A DNA stretch of 46,945 bases. Origin: Gammaproteobacteria bacterium. Lineage in GTDB: Bacteria; Pseudomonadota; Gammaproteobacteria; Steroidobacterales; Steroidobacteraceae. The stretch spans positions 1 through 46,945 of the forward strand of contig PLUE01000051.1 in NCBI GenBank assembly GCA_003164785.1, written 5' to 3'. The translations under genes and the position numbers were made by a program. Every line of letters begins with the position of its first letter. Position 1 is the stretch's first letter. Shown here one piece after another: positions 1-9,062 of the stretch. The notes beneath the pieces are model-generated. The model was not told the DNA's origin and ran no database searches. It saw nothing but the letters and a program-made list of their open reading frames with translations.

Positions 1-245
1 TTGAAGGTCAGGCTCGACAGGAAGGGAGGCTTGTCGATGCCGTACCGGGTAAATGCTTCGCGATTCGCAAGCGTGGCCCGCAGCGCACTCAATTCGTCCG
101 GAGCCGCGGAGATGAGATCGATCTCGGCATTCATGGGCTCGTTCAGCGCCGAGTTCAAATGGATTTCACCAAGCCCCAACGCCCACGACAAGGACGGGGA
201 TAGCAGGCACGCCATCAGCATTACGCGAGGCATCGTCACTGACAT
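1..245 (-). CDS. fimV: FimV N-terminal part (partial, cut by window edge)
   Basis: Only the first ~81 codons are present; the gene runs off the left edge. It starts at the ATG at 245, preceded by GGGAGA about 3 bases upstream. The translation opens with a signal peptide (hydrophobic stretch ending near SLSWA). It continues with ALGLGEIHLNSALNEPMNAEIDL, the conserved start of mature FimV proteins, which normally reads like ALGLG-I-L-SALNQPL-AEI. FimV is an inner-membrane LysM/TPR protein of polar and type IV pilus assembly; those domains would lie outside the window. It follows usg on the same strand after a 105-base gap. The usg-fimV order is known from pseudomonads, which supports the call. 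Confidence 0.88.
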   Translation of the reverse strand, partial: MSVTMPRVMLMACLLSPSLSWALGLGEIHLNSALNEPMNAEIDLISAAPDELSALRATLANREAFTRYGIDKPPFLSSLTF

Positions 246-350
246 TTTCTCTCCCAGAATTCCGGTGGGCAAGCGTATTAAAGATCATTGGGCGACACTC
301 GCTTGGAAGCGACTTCCCACTTGCCTTTTACATAACTCGGTAACTATATC

Positions 351-1400
351 TTAGTGGCCACTATTTACCAAAATCTGGGCCACGGATACTGCGTTATGTG
401 CCGCACATTTCCGAACATTATCCGCTACCACCCACAAATTTAAAGCCCGATCGCGCGTCAGGTCAGCCCGTAGGCGTCCTACATATACCTTATCCGGCGC
501 GGTCGATAACGTGGCCGGCGTCGGAAATTCGGCACTCGAATCGGCTTCGATGAGACTCAAGCCCGCGCCCGTTCGCACCGCAGCCCGAGCATCCGCCACG
601 CTCAGCGGTCGCTCGAATGACGCGTGCACCGCCAAGCTGTGACCGAAGAACACCGGTACCCGCACCGCCGTCGCGTTGATCGCGAGCTGCGGAAACGCGA
701 GCACCCGTCGCGTCTCTTCCCACAACCGCCGCTCCTCGCGCGTGACGCCGTCCTCCTCCAGCGCGTCCACCTGGGGAATCACGTTGAACGCGATCTGACG
801 ACCGAATGCACGGCCGCGCGCCTTCTTGCCACTGAGCATCGCAACGGTCTCGCCCGCCAGCTCGTCCATGGCGCCCCGCCCGCTGCCGGAGACGGCCTGA
901 TACGTGGCAACCTCCGCGCGAACCAGCCCCGCGAGCGCGTGCAGCGGCGCAAGCACCGTGGCCAACGCGACGCTCGCGCTACCCGGCAGGGCGATCAGTC
1001 CGTGCCCCGCCGCCGCCACGGGCTCGAGCAACGCTGGGTTGACGTCAGCCACGAGCAACGGGACTTCACTGCGCCCCCGAAAGGTCGACGAGCTGTCGAT
1101 GACCCACGCGTGTGCCGCGGCGGCCTCCGCATAGCGCTCCGCGAGCGCCGTGCGGCCACAAAAGAACACGACGTCCGCGCGGGAGAAATCGAATGCCGCC
1201 ACATCGGTGACCAGCGGCGTCTTGGCCCTGGCCTCGCCATCCTCGTCGGTCACGGGACGGCCGAGATTGCGCTCATCATCGAGCGTATGAAGTTCGGCAA
1301 AGCCCACCTTCCGCGCACGCAGCTCGGCCACTATCGCCTCGCCGATGAGACTCGACACGCCGACCACCGCGATACGCGGCAACGAACTACCCTGTCTCAT
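351..1400 (-). CDS. usg: Usg, aspartate-semialdehyde dehydrogenase-like protein without catalytic Cys
   Basis: 349 residues, close to E. coli Usg. The N-terminus has a Rossmann-type segment ([14 protein letters not shown]). Usg-like blocks follow: [46 protein letters not shown] and VADNVRK. In true Asd the active site is a Pro-Asn-Cys-Ser segment. Here the matching segment is LPGSAS (about residues 138-143), so Ser141 stands where the catalytic Cys should be. Semialdehyde dehydrogenase activity is therefore not expected, and the molecular role of Usg is unknown. The start codon lies inside the 3' end of aroC (14-base overlap), so translation is probably coupled to aroC. Confidence 0.85.
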   Translation of the reverse strand: MRQGSSLPRIAVVGVSSLIGEAIVAELRARKVGFAELHTLDDERNLGRPVTDEDGEARAKTPLVTDVAAFDFSRADVVFFCGRTALAERYAEAAAAHAWVIDSSSTFRGRSEVPLLVADVNPALLEPVAAAGHGLIALPGSASVALATVLAPLHALAGLVRAEVATYQAVSGSGRGAMDELAGETVAMLSGKKARGRAFGRQIAFNVIPQVDALEEDGVTREERRLWEETRRVLAFPQLAINATAVRVPVFFGHSLAVHASFERPLSVADARAAVRTGAGLSLIEADSSAEFPTPATLSTAPDKVYVGRLRADLTRDRALNLWVVADNVRKCAAHNAVSVAQILVNSGH

Positions 1401-2508
1401 TTTCCGCCCCTCGATTTGTCGCAGTGATTACGGGCGTCGTGCTCTTCACGTCGGCGCATTGCGCGCGAAACCGCAAATAATGATCCATCAATACCAGCGC
1501 CATCATCGCCTCGGCGATGGGCGTGGCGCGTATGCCGACGCACGGATCATGACGACCGGTGGTCGCGATCTCCGTCGCCCGGCCCTCGATGTCGATGGTG
1601 CGGCCCGGTACGGTGATGCTCGACGTCGCCTTGAGCGCAATGCTCACGACGATGTCCTGTCCGGATGAAATGCCGCCCAACACGCCGCCGGCGTGATTGC
1701 TCGCGAACCCGCCAGGCGTGAGCTCGTCGCGATGCTCCGACCCGCGCTGCTCCACCGCGGCGAAGCCGGCGCCGATCTCGACGCCCTTCACCGCGTTGAT
1801 GCCCATCATCGCGCTCGCAAGGTCCGCGTCGAGCCGGTCGAACACCGGTTCGCCCAACCCCGGCGGCACACCGGTGGCGATGATGGTCACGCGTGCGCCG
1901 ATCGAATCACCTGCCTCGCGCAATCCCCAAATGTAGTCCTCGAGCTCCTTGACCCGGCTCGGATCCGGGCAAAAGAAAGGATTGTCGTAGGCGCTCCGCG
2001 GCGACACCGGATCGAGCACCAACGGACCCATCTGGGCCAGATAGCCATGAATGCCGATGTTCAAGCGTTCCTGCAGGAATTTCCGGGCGATGGCGCCCGC
2101 CGCAACACGCATGACGGTTTCGCGTGCGGAGGACCGGCCACCGCCCCGATAATCGCGAAATCCATATTTCTGCTGGTAGGTGTAGTCCGCGTGCCCGGGA
2201 CGAAAGCGATCCTTGATCTTCTCGTAGTCGCGCGAACGCTGGTCTTCGTTCTCCACCAGAAGCCCGATGGGTGTGCCGGTGGTCCTGCCCTCGAAGACGC
2301 CGGACAGAATCCGTACGGTATCGGGCTCCTTGCGCTGGCTGGTGAATTTCGAGGTGCCCGAGCGGCGTCGCTCGACGTCCGTCTGCAGATCCGCTTCGCA
2401 GAGCGCCATCCCCGGCGGGCAGCCGTCCACCACGCACCCGAGCGCGGGACCGTGGCTTTCGCCGAAGCTCGTCACCGTGAAAATCCGACCGAACGTATTA
2501 CCCGCCAC
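1387..2508 (-). CDS. aroC: Chorismate synthase
   Basis: Converts 5-enolpyruvylshikimate-3-phosphate to chorismate with reduced FMN, the last common step of aromatic biosynthesis. Family blocks are clear: [20 protein letters not shown] at the start, [27 protein letters not shown] and [16 protein letters not shown] near the end. The frame is open up to an ATG at 2535, but I chose the GTG at 2508. It gives the family N-terminus (M)AGNTFG and has GGGAG about 10 bases upstream. With this start it is 373 residues and overlaps the end of prmB by 11 bases. It also overlaps usg by 14 bases, so prmB-aroC-usg look like one translationally coupled operon. Confidence 0.96.
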   Translation of the reverse strand: MAGNTFGRIFTVTSFGESHGPALGCVVDGCPPGMALCEADLQTDVERRRSGTSKFTSQRKEPDTVRILSGVFEGRTTGTPIGLLVENEDQRSRDYEKIKDRFRPGHADYTYQQKYGFRDYRGGGRSSARETVMRVAAGAIARKFLQERLNIGIHGYLAQMGPLVLDPVSPRSAYDNPFFCPDPSRVKELEDYIWGLREAGDSIGARVTIIATGVPPGLGEPVFDRLDADLASAMMGINAVKGVEIGAGFAAVEQRGSEHRDELTPGGFASNHAGGVLGGISSGQDIVVSIALKATSSITVPGRTIDIEGRATEIATTGRHDPCVGIRATPIAEAMMALVLMDHYLRFRAQCADVKSTTPVITATNRGAENETG

Positions 2509-3436
2509 GCGCTTGTTTCTCCCATTCCGCATCATCCAAATCGGCTGCCCTCAGCACGAACACGCCGCCACCGCCCATCTCGATATCCGGCCAAATGAAC
2601 GGCAGCCGCGGGAATGCCCGCATCAGCGCGCGCTCGGTGTTGCCGACTTCCACGACCAGAATGCCGTCATCTTCGAGGTGCTGCCGTGCCGATGAAAAGA
2701 TCGCGCGGACCGAATCCAGGCCGTCGGCACCCGACGCCAGCCCCAGCTTCGGTTCATGGCCATACTCGCGCGGCAACCGACGCATTTCCGAGCGGCCGAC
2801 ATAGGGCGGGTTGCTCACGATGATATCGTAACGCCGCCTCTCGACGGCGCCGAAATGGTCCGAGCGCAGGGCCCTGACCCGCTTCTCGAGGCCGAGGCGC
2901 CGCGCATTGCGCCGGCATACCTGCAGTGCGGCAACCGAGATGTCGACCGCATCGACGCGAGCTTTCGGAAAGGCTTTGGCGCTCGCCAGGGCGATCGCGC
3001 CCGATCCGGTCCCGATGTCGAGGATCCTGCGTATCGCCCGATCGGGGGCCCACGGCGCGAACCGCTGCACGATGAGTTCTGCGATGGGCGATCGGGGCAC
3101 TAACACCCGCTCATCGACATACAGCTCGAGCCCCGCGAAAAACGCTCGATGCGTGAGATAGGCCAGGGGAATGCGCTCATCGATCCGTCGTCTCAAGAGC
3201 GCCTCGATGCGCTCGGACCGGCGGCGAGTGAGCGGCTTGCCGTAGGCATTTGCGCCTTCGGCATGGTCGATCCGGGCCGCGAAGAACACCAGTTCGGCCG
3301 CCTCGTCCCGGGCATTGTCGGTGCCGTGACCGAAAAACACGCGGGCGCGCTGCAATTCGCGCGCACAGCGTACGATGGCCGCGCCCACGGTTTCGGCGGG
3401 CACGTCGATCGCTGGCGTATGGGATAATCGCCGCAT
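2498..3436 (-). CDS. prmB: Ribosomal protein uL3 N5-glutamine methyltransferase PrmB
   Basis: SAM-dependent methyltransferase of 312 residues that modifies a glutamine of ribosomal protein L3. The PrmB-specific segment [20 protein letters not shown] precedes the SAM-binding motif [13 protein letters not shown]. The catalytic glutamine-methyltransferase motif NPPY ([11 protein letters not shown]) follows. The N-terminal helical part contains [13 protein letters not shown], also typical of PrmB rather than PrmC. GAGG sits 4 bases upstream of the ATG. That ATG overlaps the start codon of the divergent SCO1-like gene: CATG at 3434-3437 supplies both. Confidence 0.93.
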   Translation of the reverse strand: MRRLSHTPAIDVPAETVGAAIVRCARELQRARVFFGHGTDNARDEAAELVFFAARIDHAEGANAYGKPLTRRRSERIEALLRRRIDERIPLAYLTHRAFFAGLELYVDERVLVPRSPIAELIVQRFAPWAPDRAIRRILDIGTGSGAIALASAKAFPKARVDAVDISVAALQVCRRNARRLGLEKRVRALRSDHFGAVERRRYDIIVSNPPYVGRSEMRRLPREYGHEPKLGLASGADGLDSVRAIFSSARQHLEDDGILVVEVGNTERALMRAFPRLPFIWPDIEMGGGGVFVLRAADLDDAEWEKQARGG

Positions 3437-4064
3437 GGCACCTCAAAAAAGATTGTTAAGCATCGCGTTCATTTGCATTGCCGGTATCGCGGGCCTCGCC
3501 GCCGCCTTCATCTGGCGCCACCCGAACCCCACCGTCGAACTGAGTACCGGCACGTACCTGTCGCCGAGCCGCGCGCTGCCGGATTTTAGCCTGATCGACC
3601 AACGAGGGCAGACATTTGGGTCCGCCAACCTGCGGGGCCACTGGACCATGATGTTTTTCGGCTACACCAACTGCCCGGACTTTTGCCCCACGACCATGAC
3701 GACGTTGGCCTTGCTGGAAAAGCGCCTTCGGGCCGCCGCGGCGCCGGTGCGCCCACAGGTCATTTTCATGTCCGTGGACGCCAAGCGCGACACGCCGGAT
3801 CAGCTCGCGAAGTATGTCCCTTATTTCGATCCGGAGTTCATCGGCATCACCGCCGCCGATCAACCTCAGATCGAGGCCGTGGCGGCGAAGCTCGGCGTCG
3901 CCGTCCTCATCACGCCGCAGGCTGACGGCACCTACACCGTGGATCACTCGGCATCGATCTTCGTGTTGAACCCGGACGGCAAGCTGACCGCAATACTCAC
4001 CGGACCCTTCACCGTCGACGCTCTGGCCGCCGACTTCCAGCACATCGTCGCTGCGCGCTCATGA
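3435..4064 (+). CDS. SCO1/SenC family copper-binding thioredoxin-like protein
   Basis: 209 residues from the ATG at 3435. An N-terminal membrane anchor (LLSIAFICIAGIAGLAAAFIW) is followed by a thioredoxin fold. The copper ligand motif is FFGYTNCPDFCPTT, with Cys80 and Cys84, and the distal conserved His lies in VDHSASIF. SCO proteins deliver copper to the CuA site of cytochrome oxidase or act as thiol reductases outside the membrane. Which role applies cannot be told, since no oxidase genes lie nearby. The frame stays open upstream to 3375, inside prmB, but the family N-terminus fits 3435. The stop overlaps the psd start (ATGA). Confidence 0.9.
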   Translation: MAPQKRLLSIAFICIAGIAGLAAAFIWRHPNPTVELSTGTYLSPSRALPDFSLIDQRGQTFGSANLRGHWTMMFFGYTNCPDFCPTTMTTLALLEKRLRAAAAPVRPQVIFMSVDAKRDTPDQLAKYVPYFDPEFIGITAADQPQIEAVAAKLGVAVLITPQADGTYTVDHSASIFVLNPDGKLTAILTGPFTVDALAADFQHIVAARS

Positions 4065-4912
4065 GCGGGGTCGCCGGCCGCATTTTCGTCTGGATGCAAT
4101 ACATCCTGCCGCAGCACGGGCTGTCCCGCGTGGTTCTCGCCGCCACGCGGGTGCGTACGCCCTGGTTCAAGAATGCCTTGACGCGCGGGTTCTTGAGCCT
4201 GTTTTCGGTCGACATGAGCGAAGCCATCGAGACCGATCCCTATCGATACGGCAGCTTCAACGAATTCTTCACGCGCACCCTGCGCCCCGGGACGCGCCCC
4301 ATCGACGCCGATGCTGACGCGGTCGCGAGCCCCGTGGACGGCACGGTCAGCGAATGCGGCGCGATCGACAAAGATCGGCTCATGCAGGCCAAGGGCAGGG
4401 ATTACACCCTGGGCGAGCTGCTCGCGGAGCAACCGTGGGCCTCGACGTTCGCCGGCGGAAGCTTTGCGACCATCTACCTCGCGCCCTTCAACTACCACCG
4501 CATTCACATGGCCGTGCGCGGCACCTTGCTCGACACCGTCTATGTCCCGGGGCGCCTGTTCAGCGTCAACAGCGTGACCGCCCAACACGTGCCGCGCCTG
4601 TTCGCGCGCAATGAACGGGTGCTCACCCTGTTCGACACCGAATTCGGCAAATGCGCGCTCGTGATGGTGGGAGCGCTCAACGTGGGCAGCATGGCCACGG
4701 TCTGGGCCGGCGACATCACTCCCGCCGCAGGGCGCCAGGTGACCCGGATCTCGGCACCGGAATTGACGCTGGAAAAAGGCGCCGAGCTCGGCCGTTTCAA
4801 CATGGGTTCCACCGTGATCCTGCTGTTCGAACCGAATTCCGTGCAATGGCATCCGTTGCTGCGCGCGGGCTCCGTCGTGCAGCTCGGCCAGGCCATCGGC
4901 AGACGCGGTTGA
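4061..4912 (+). CDS. psd: Phosphatidylserine decarboxylase proenzyme
   Basis: 283 residues. Makes phosphatidylethanolamine at the inner membrane. The proenzyme self-cleaves before a serine that becomes the pyruvoyl group: GRFNMGSTVILLF near the C-terminus, Ser about residue 250. The usual LGST reads MGST here, keeping the Gly-Ser-Thr core. Other family marks are FNEFFTRTL, the Asp motif SPVDGTVS, and the His motif APFNYHRIHMAV. It overlaps the SCO1-like gene by four bases at its start and epmA by four bases (TTGA) at its end, so the three are probably one coupled operon. Confidence 0.95.
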   Translation: MSGVAGRIFVWMQYILPQHGLSRVVLAATRVRTPWFKNALTRGFLSLFSVDMSEAIETDPYRYGSFNEFFTRTLRPGTRPIDADADAVASPVDGTVSECGAIDKDRLMQAKGRDYTLGELLAEQPWASTFAGGSFATIYLAPFNYHRIHMAVRGTLLDTVYVPGRLFSVNSVTAQHVPRLFARNERVLTLFDTEFGKCALVMVGALNVGSMATVWAGDITPAAGRQVTRISAPELTLEKGAELGRFNMGSTVILLFEPNSVQWHPLLRAGSVVQLGQAIGRRG

Positions 4913-5871
4913 GCGACTGGCAACCGACGGCGACGCTTAAAACCCTGAAGCGGCGCGCCGGCATGCTCGCCAAGCTGCGCGAGTTTTTTGCAGCGCGCCA
5001 TGTGTTGGAAGTGGAGACGCCCATCTTGAGCGCGGGCGCCGTGAGCGATCCGCAGATCGAGACCTTGGCGACCCACGTGACGGGGATGCCGGGCCGGTTT
5101 CATCTCAGCACCTCGCCGGAATATCCGATGAAGCGTCTGCTGGCATCCGGCAGCGGCGACATCTACCAGGTCTGCAAGGTCTTTCGCGACGGCGAGCACG
5201 GCCGCTGGCACAACCCGGAATTCACCATGATCGAATGGTATCGACTGGGATTCGACGATGCGGCGCTCATGACCGAGGTCGAGGAGCTCGTCGCCGCGCT
5301 GCTGGCGCCGGACCGTCATGTCGCCCCGGCTGAACGCCTGACGTATGCCGAGGCGCTGCGCCGGCATGCGGGCGTGGATCCCCACGATGACGATGACGCG
5401 AGACTCACGGGCGCGGCCGCCGATCATGGCATCGTCTGCAACGCAGCACTGGACCGCGATGCGAAGCTCGATCTCTTGATGGGGTTGGTGGTTGGCCCGA
5501 AGCTCGGCATCGAGCGTCCGTGCTTCATCTGCGACTACCCCGCCTCGCAGGCCTCACTCGCGCGGCTGAAACCGGGCCTGCCGCCGGTGGCAGCGCGCTT
5601 CGAGCTCTATGTCGACGGCATCGAACTGGCGAACGGTTTCCATGAACTGGCCAACGCGGCCGAACTGCGTGGCCGCTTCATGCAGGATCTGCAAATCCGC
5701 CACACGCGCGGCCAGAGCGCACCGCCGATCGACGAACGACTGCTCGCCGCGCTGGCCGCCGGGATCCCCGACTGCGCGGGGGTCGCGCTGGGCTTTGATC
5801 GCTTGGTGGCCGTCGGCATGGGGATCCCACGACTGTCGGAGGTCATGGCGTTTTCGATCGACAACGCGTAG
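4909..5871 (+). CDS. epmA: EF-P--(R)-beta-lysine ligase EpmA (lysyl-tRNA synthetase paralogue)
   Basis: 320 residues from a TTG at 4909, close to E. coli EpmA (325). The frame is open far upstream inside psd, but homology begins at (M)SDWQPTATL, so the TTG overlapping the psd stop (TTGA) is the natural start. It keeps the class II synthetase catalytic core: VETPILS, STSPEYPMKRLLASG, FRDGEHGRWHNPEFTMIEWY and the terminal ALGFDRLVAVGM. It lacks the N-terminal anticodon-binding domain of LysS. EpmA attaches beta-lysine to Lys34 of EF-P. The efp gene is directly downstream in convergent orientation. The aminomutase gene epmB is not in the window. Confidence 0.94.
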   Translation: MSDWQPTATLKTLKRRAGMLAKLREFFAARHVLEVETPILSAGAVSDPQIETLATHVTGMPGRFHLSTSPEYPMKRLLASGSGDIYQVCKVFRDGEHGRWHNPEFTMIEWYRLGFDDAALMTEVEELVAALLAPDRHVAPAERLTYAEALRRHAGVDPHDDDDARLTGAAADHGIVCNAALDRDAKLDLLMGLVVGPKLGIERPCFICDYPASQASLARLKPGLPPVAARFELYVDGIELANGFHELANAAELRGRFMQDLQIRHTRGQSAPPIDERLLAALAAGIPDCAGVALGFDRLVAVGMGIPRLSEVMAFSIDNA

Positions 5872-5885
5872 CGGGGAACCCCGCT
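5870..5885. terminator. GC-rich hairpin between epmA and efp
   Basis: A perfect inverted repeat, AGCGGGG-AA-CCCCGCT, starts in the epmA stop codon. It lies between convergent epmA and efp, so it could stop either transcript. There is no T-run, so a role as an intrinsic terminator is uncertain. Confidence 0.35.
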
Positions 5886-5932
5886 GCGCGCCGGTGCGGC
5901 AAGCCGGGACGGCAAGCCGGTGCGCCTCCCCG

Positions 5933-6502
5933 CTAGTTCTTGCCGCGCGACAAATACTCGCCGGTGCGCGTGTCGACGCGCAGCATCTCACCTTCGTTGA
6001 TGAACAGCGGCACGCGGATCATCGCCCCCGTCTCGAGCTTCGCGGGCTTCGAACCGCCGGTGGCCGTATCGCCCCGCACACCCGGATCGGTCTCGATCAC
6101 CTTGAGCTCCATGTGGGCCGGCGGGACCACCTGGAGCGGCACGCCATTCCACAGCGTCACGACGCACACGGTGCCGTCCTTCAACCATTGGGCGCCGTCG
6201 CCCACGGCTGCCTTCGAAGCGGTCAGTTGCTCGTAGGTGTCGGGGACCATGAAGTTGAAGAAATCGCCTTCCCGATACAGATATTGCATGTCCGTATCCA
6301 CCACGTCGGCGGCCTCGACGGTGTCGCCCGACTTCCACGTGCGCTCGATGGTGCGCCCCGTCTTCAGGTTGCGTACCCGGACTCGATTGAATGCCTGACC
6401 CTTGCCGGGTTTGACCATCTCGTTCTCGACGATCGCATAGGGATCGCCATCGATGAGGATCTTGAGTCCGGATTTGAATTCGTTCGTGCTGTAGGTTGCC
6501 AT
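5933..6502 (-). CDS. efp: Translation elongation factor P
   Basis: 189 residues, the usual length (E. coli 188). Binds ribosomes stalled at polyproline and promotes peptide bond formation. The loop carrying the modified lysine reads [13 protein letters not shown], with Lys34 at exactly the position EpmA modifies. The start is the ATG at 6502 ([13 protein letters not shown]), with GAGG six bases upstream. The frame stays open to 6691, but that extension is not EF-P-like. It is convergent with epmA and divergent from the fimX homologue. Lys34 together with a neighbouring epmA points to the beta-lysylation route, not the rhamnosylation (EarP, Arg32) route. Confidence 0.97.
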   Translation of the reverse strand: MATYSTNEFKSGLKILIDGDPYAIVENEMVKPGKGQAFNRVRVRNLKTGRTIERTWKSGDTVEAADVVDTDMQYLYREGDFFNFMVPDTYEQLTASKAAVGDGAQWLKDGTVCVVTLWNGVPLQVVPPAHMELKVIETDPGVRGDTATGGSKPAKLETGAMIRVPLFINEGEMLRVDTRTGEYLSRGKN

Positions 6503-6528
6503 CGAAGGCCTCGCGTTTAAGGGCGCGT

Positions 6529-6558
6529 ATGATAGCTGCAACTCGCTGTTCTGGCCAA
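6529..6558 (-). promoter_or_regulatory. Possible sigma-70 promoter of efp
   Basis: Reading the minus strand, TTGGCC (6558-6553) and TATCAT (6534-6529) are spaced by 18 bases and would give a leader of about 20 bases before efp. The match is moderate and was judged by eye only. Confidence 0.35.
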
Positions 6559-6656
6559 TCCGGCCGAACCGGGTGACCCCAAGGCTAGACGCCGGTCCCA
6601 GAATCACCGGAAACCAGATGTTACACTTTGCACCCGTTTCGCGAGGATTTTGACCA

Positions 6657-8717
6657 GTGTCCGTACAGGCTGCGGTTCCCATGATCGTCATGTCGAGGTC
6701 GCAAGATCACGTCGAAGCGATCAACAGCACGCTGCGAAAGGCCGGTCACCCGGTCCATTGCACCTGGCTGCCGGACGCCCGCGACCTCGCGGATGCCCTG
6801 ACCCAACTGAACCCCGAGATGCTGATCGCCTTCATCGACGAACTCGGCGTGGACTTGGGTTCGATCATGAAGGTCAAGCAGCTGAGCGCGCCGGAAATGC
6901 CGGTGCTGATCGTCCGCGAGAACGTCGACGAAGCGGCAATCGCCGAGGCCATGCGGTTGGGCGTCCAGGACGTGGTGACGCTGGCCAACCGCAGCCGCCT
7001 GCAATCGGTCGCCAGCCGCGAGTTGCGCGCCTATCGCCTGGAACGCGCGCTGTCGACCACGCTGTCCTCCGCCCGCGAATATCGCGAACAGCTGCAGAAT
7101 TTCCTCGAAGGTTCCGCGGACGCGATCACCCATGTGCAGGAAGGCATCATCGTCGATGCCAACAACGCCTGGCTCGAGCTTTTCGGATATTCGGGCGAGG
7201 ACGTCCTCGCCGGCATGCCGCTGATGGATCTGTTCGAGCAGGAGACCCATCCCGCGCTGAAGGGGGCGCTGGTCGCCTGCCTGCAGGGCAAGTGGACCGA
7301 TCACGCCCTCAAGGTCCAGGCGCTGCTGTCCGACGGCTCCAGCATGTCGCTCGAGTTGACGCTCACCAAGGCCGATTACGAGAACGAGCCGGCCACCCGC
7401 ATCAGCATCCCCGCACGGCACAAGAAGGATCTCGATCTCGAGGTGCGCTTGGCGGAGGCGGTCAAGAACGACGCGTCGACCCGGTTCTTGCAGCAACGCT
7501 ATCTGATTGCCGCGGTACGCGAGCGCTGCGGCATCAGCACGAAAGGCGGCGTACGCCAGTTCGCCCACATCAAGCCTGATCGCTTCATCGACATCCAACG
7601 ATCGATCGGCGTGCTCGCCAGCGAAGACTTCATGGCGCAACTCGCCGATCTTCTGCGCGTACAGATCACCCCGGCCGACATTTGCGGCCGGTTCGGCGGC
7701 AATGGTTTCCTGATCCTGCTCGAGCGCGGCACCGCGCGCGACGGCGAGACCTGGGCCGACAACGTGGTCAAACGCGTCGGTGAACACACTTTCAGCATCG
7801 GCGACAAGACCCTGTCCGCCACCGTCACCGTGGGATTGGGTCTGCTGTCCCCCGCCGATTCCGACGTGGCCGGCGCCATTACCGATGCGATCAGCGCCAG
7901 CCGGCGCGGACGCGAACTCGGCGGCAATCAAATGTACGCCGTGGACAAGTCGGACACCGACACCCGTGTTCAGGCCTATGACAAGATCTGGGTCAAGCAC
8001 ATCAAGAGCGCCCTGATGGAGAATCGCTTCCGTCTGGTGCAGCAGCCCATCGCCAGTCTGCTCGGTGAGGACAAGGGCATGTTCGACGTGCTCGTCCGCA
8101 TGCTGGATGAGCAAGGCAACGAAGTCCTGCCCGCGGAATTCATTGCCGCGGCCGAACGCAATGACTTGATGAAGAACATCGACCGCTGGGTCATCGGTGC
8201 GTCGCTGGCGTTCGCCGCCAATCGCAAGGCCGCCTGTATTTTCGTGCGAGTATCCAAGGACACCATTCTGGACAAGAGCGTCATCACCTGGCTCGAGACG
8301 CAATTGAAGTCCCAGAAGATCGAGCCGAAGCGCCTGTGCATCCAGGTCACCGAGGAAATCGCGACGCAATATGTCAGGCAGACGAAGGAGCTGGCCGAGA
8401 GCCTGCGAAAACTCGGCTTTCGCTTCGCGCTGGAGCATTTCGGGACCGGCCGCGATCCGCTCAAGCTGCTCGCCGACATCGACATGAACTTCATCAAGGT
8501 CGACGGATCCCTGATGCAGGGCCTGTCGACCAATCAGCTGCAGCAGCAGCGCGTCAAGGGACTCGTCGAAGCGGCCAAGCGCAAGGGCGTCGAAACCGTC
8601 GCCGAGCGCGTCGAGGACGCGAATACCATGGCCGTTTTGTGGCAGCTCGGCATCGAGTTCATCCAGGGCTACTTCGTCAACGCGCCCGAAGAAGTCACCA
8701 TGTCGGGGGATCGCTAG
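6657..8717 (+). CDS. fimX: FimX-like c-di-GMP effector (REC-PAS-degenerate GGDEF-degenerate EAL)
   Basis: 686 residues, close to P. aeruginosa FimX (691), from a GTG with GAGGA upstream. Order: a receiver-like domain (about 1-125), PAS (about 135-255), GGDEF-like (about 280-425) and EAL-like (about 440-680). The GGDEF motif reads GGNGF (near residue 347). The EAL signature reads FDVLVRML (near 477), like the EVL of FimX. The usual catalytic DDFGTG appears as EHFGTG. The protein therefore probably binds c-di-GMP through its EAL domain but neither makes nor degrades it. The end ([30 protein letters not shown]) is strongly FimX-like. FimX controls type IV pilus assembly and twitching. Confidence 0.85.
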   Translation: MSVQAAVPMIVMSRSQDHVEAINSTLRKAGHPVHCTWLPDARDLADALTQLNPEMLIAFIDELGVDLGSIMKVKQLSAPEMPVLIVRENVDEAAIAEAMRLGVQDVVTLANRSRLQSVASRELRAYRLERALSTTLSSAREYREQLQNFLEGSADAITHVQEGIIVDANNAWLELFGYSGEDVLAGMPLMDLFEQETHPALKGALVACLQGKWTDHALKVQALLSDGSSMSLELTLTKADYENEPATRISIPARHKKDLDLEVRLAEAVKNDASTRFLQQRYLIAAVRERCGISTKGGVRQFAHIKPDRFIDIQRSIGVLASEDFMAQLADLLRVQITPADICGRFGGNGFLILLERGTARDGETWADNVVKRVGEHTFSIGDKTLSATVTVGLGLLSPADSDVAGAITDAISASRRGRELGGNQMYAVDKSDTDTRVQAYDKIWVKHIKSALMENRFRLVQQPIASLLGEDKGMFDVLVRMLDEQGNEVLPAEFIAAAERNDLMKNIDRWVIGASLAFAANRKAACIFVRVSKDTILDKSVITWLETQLKSQKIEPKRLCIQVTEEIATQYVRQTKELAESLRKLGFRFALEHFGTGRDPLKLLADIDMNFIKVDGSLMQGLSTNQLQQQRVKGLVEAAKRKGVETVAERVEDANTMAVLWQLGIEFIQGYFVNAPEEVTMSGDR

Positions 8718-8757
8718 GGGCGCTTAAGTCAGGGGTGCCCTGGCCGCGCGCCCCTAG
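8714..8757. terminator. Nested hairpin after fimX
   Basis: Perfect 9-base inverted repeat CTAGGGGCG / CGCCCCTAG (8714-8722 and 8749-8757). Inside it is a second hairpin, CAGGG-GTG-CCCTG (8730-8742). It begins at the fimX stop codon. No T-run follows. Confidence 0.45.
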
Positions 8758-9062
8758 CCCAAAAATCCAACTTTTGGAGCCCTAAATCTGCGCTGGCGGT
8801 GCTGGAAAAGACATGTTTTGTGAGGTACCTGAACGGCCCATAGAATCAATACCTTACAGTGGGAGGCTCAAAAATCCTCGGGAAATAGGCGGTGTTTCTA
8901 CCGGGAGTCATTGCAGCAAAATCAAGTGCACCCCCACACCCCCAACTTTTGGTTACTCTCTCAAATCTCGTTGAAAGGCTTCGCGCGGGACAGCGCATGA
9001 ACGTCCCCGATCGAGGTATTTTTTTCGGCGGCGGCGCCCATGGATACACGGATTACCCGTTT
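8718..9062. other. Intergenic region between fimX and the AACS-like gene
   Basis: No credible gene: the longest plus-strand frame (8892-9080, 62 codons) has no homology I recognise and uses atypical codons. Apart from the hairpin at its left end, it contains two copies of CCAACTTTTGG (8767-8777 and 8942-8952), each near-palindromic, 175 bases apart. The two flanking genes converge here. Confidence 0.5.

Noticed and set aside
6621..8438. 605-codon minus-strand open frame
   Set aside because: Antisense shadow of the fimX homologue; rich in Arg, Asp and His with no family motif, a usual by-product of high GC.
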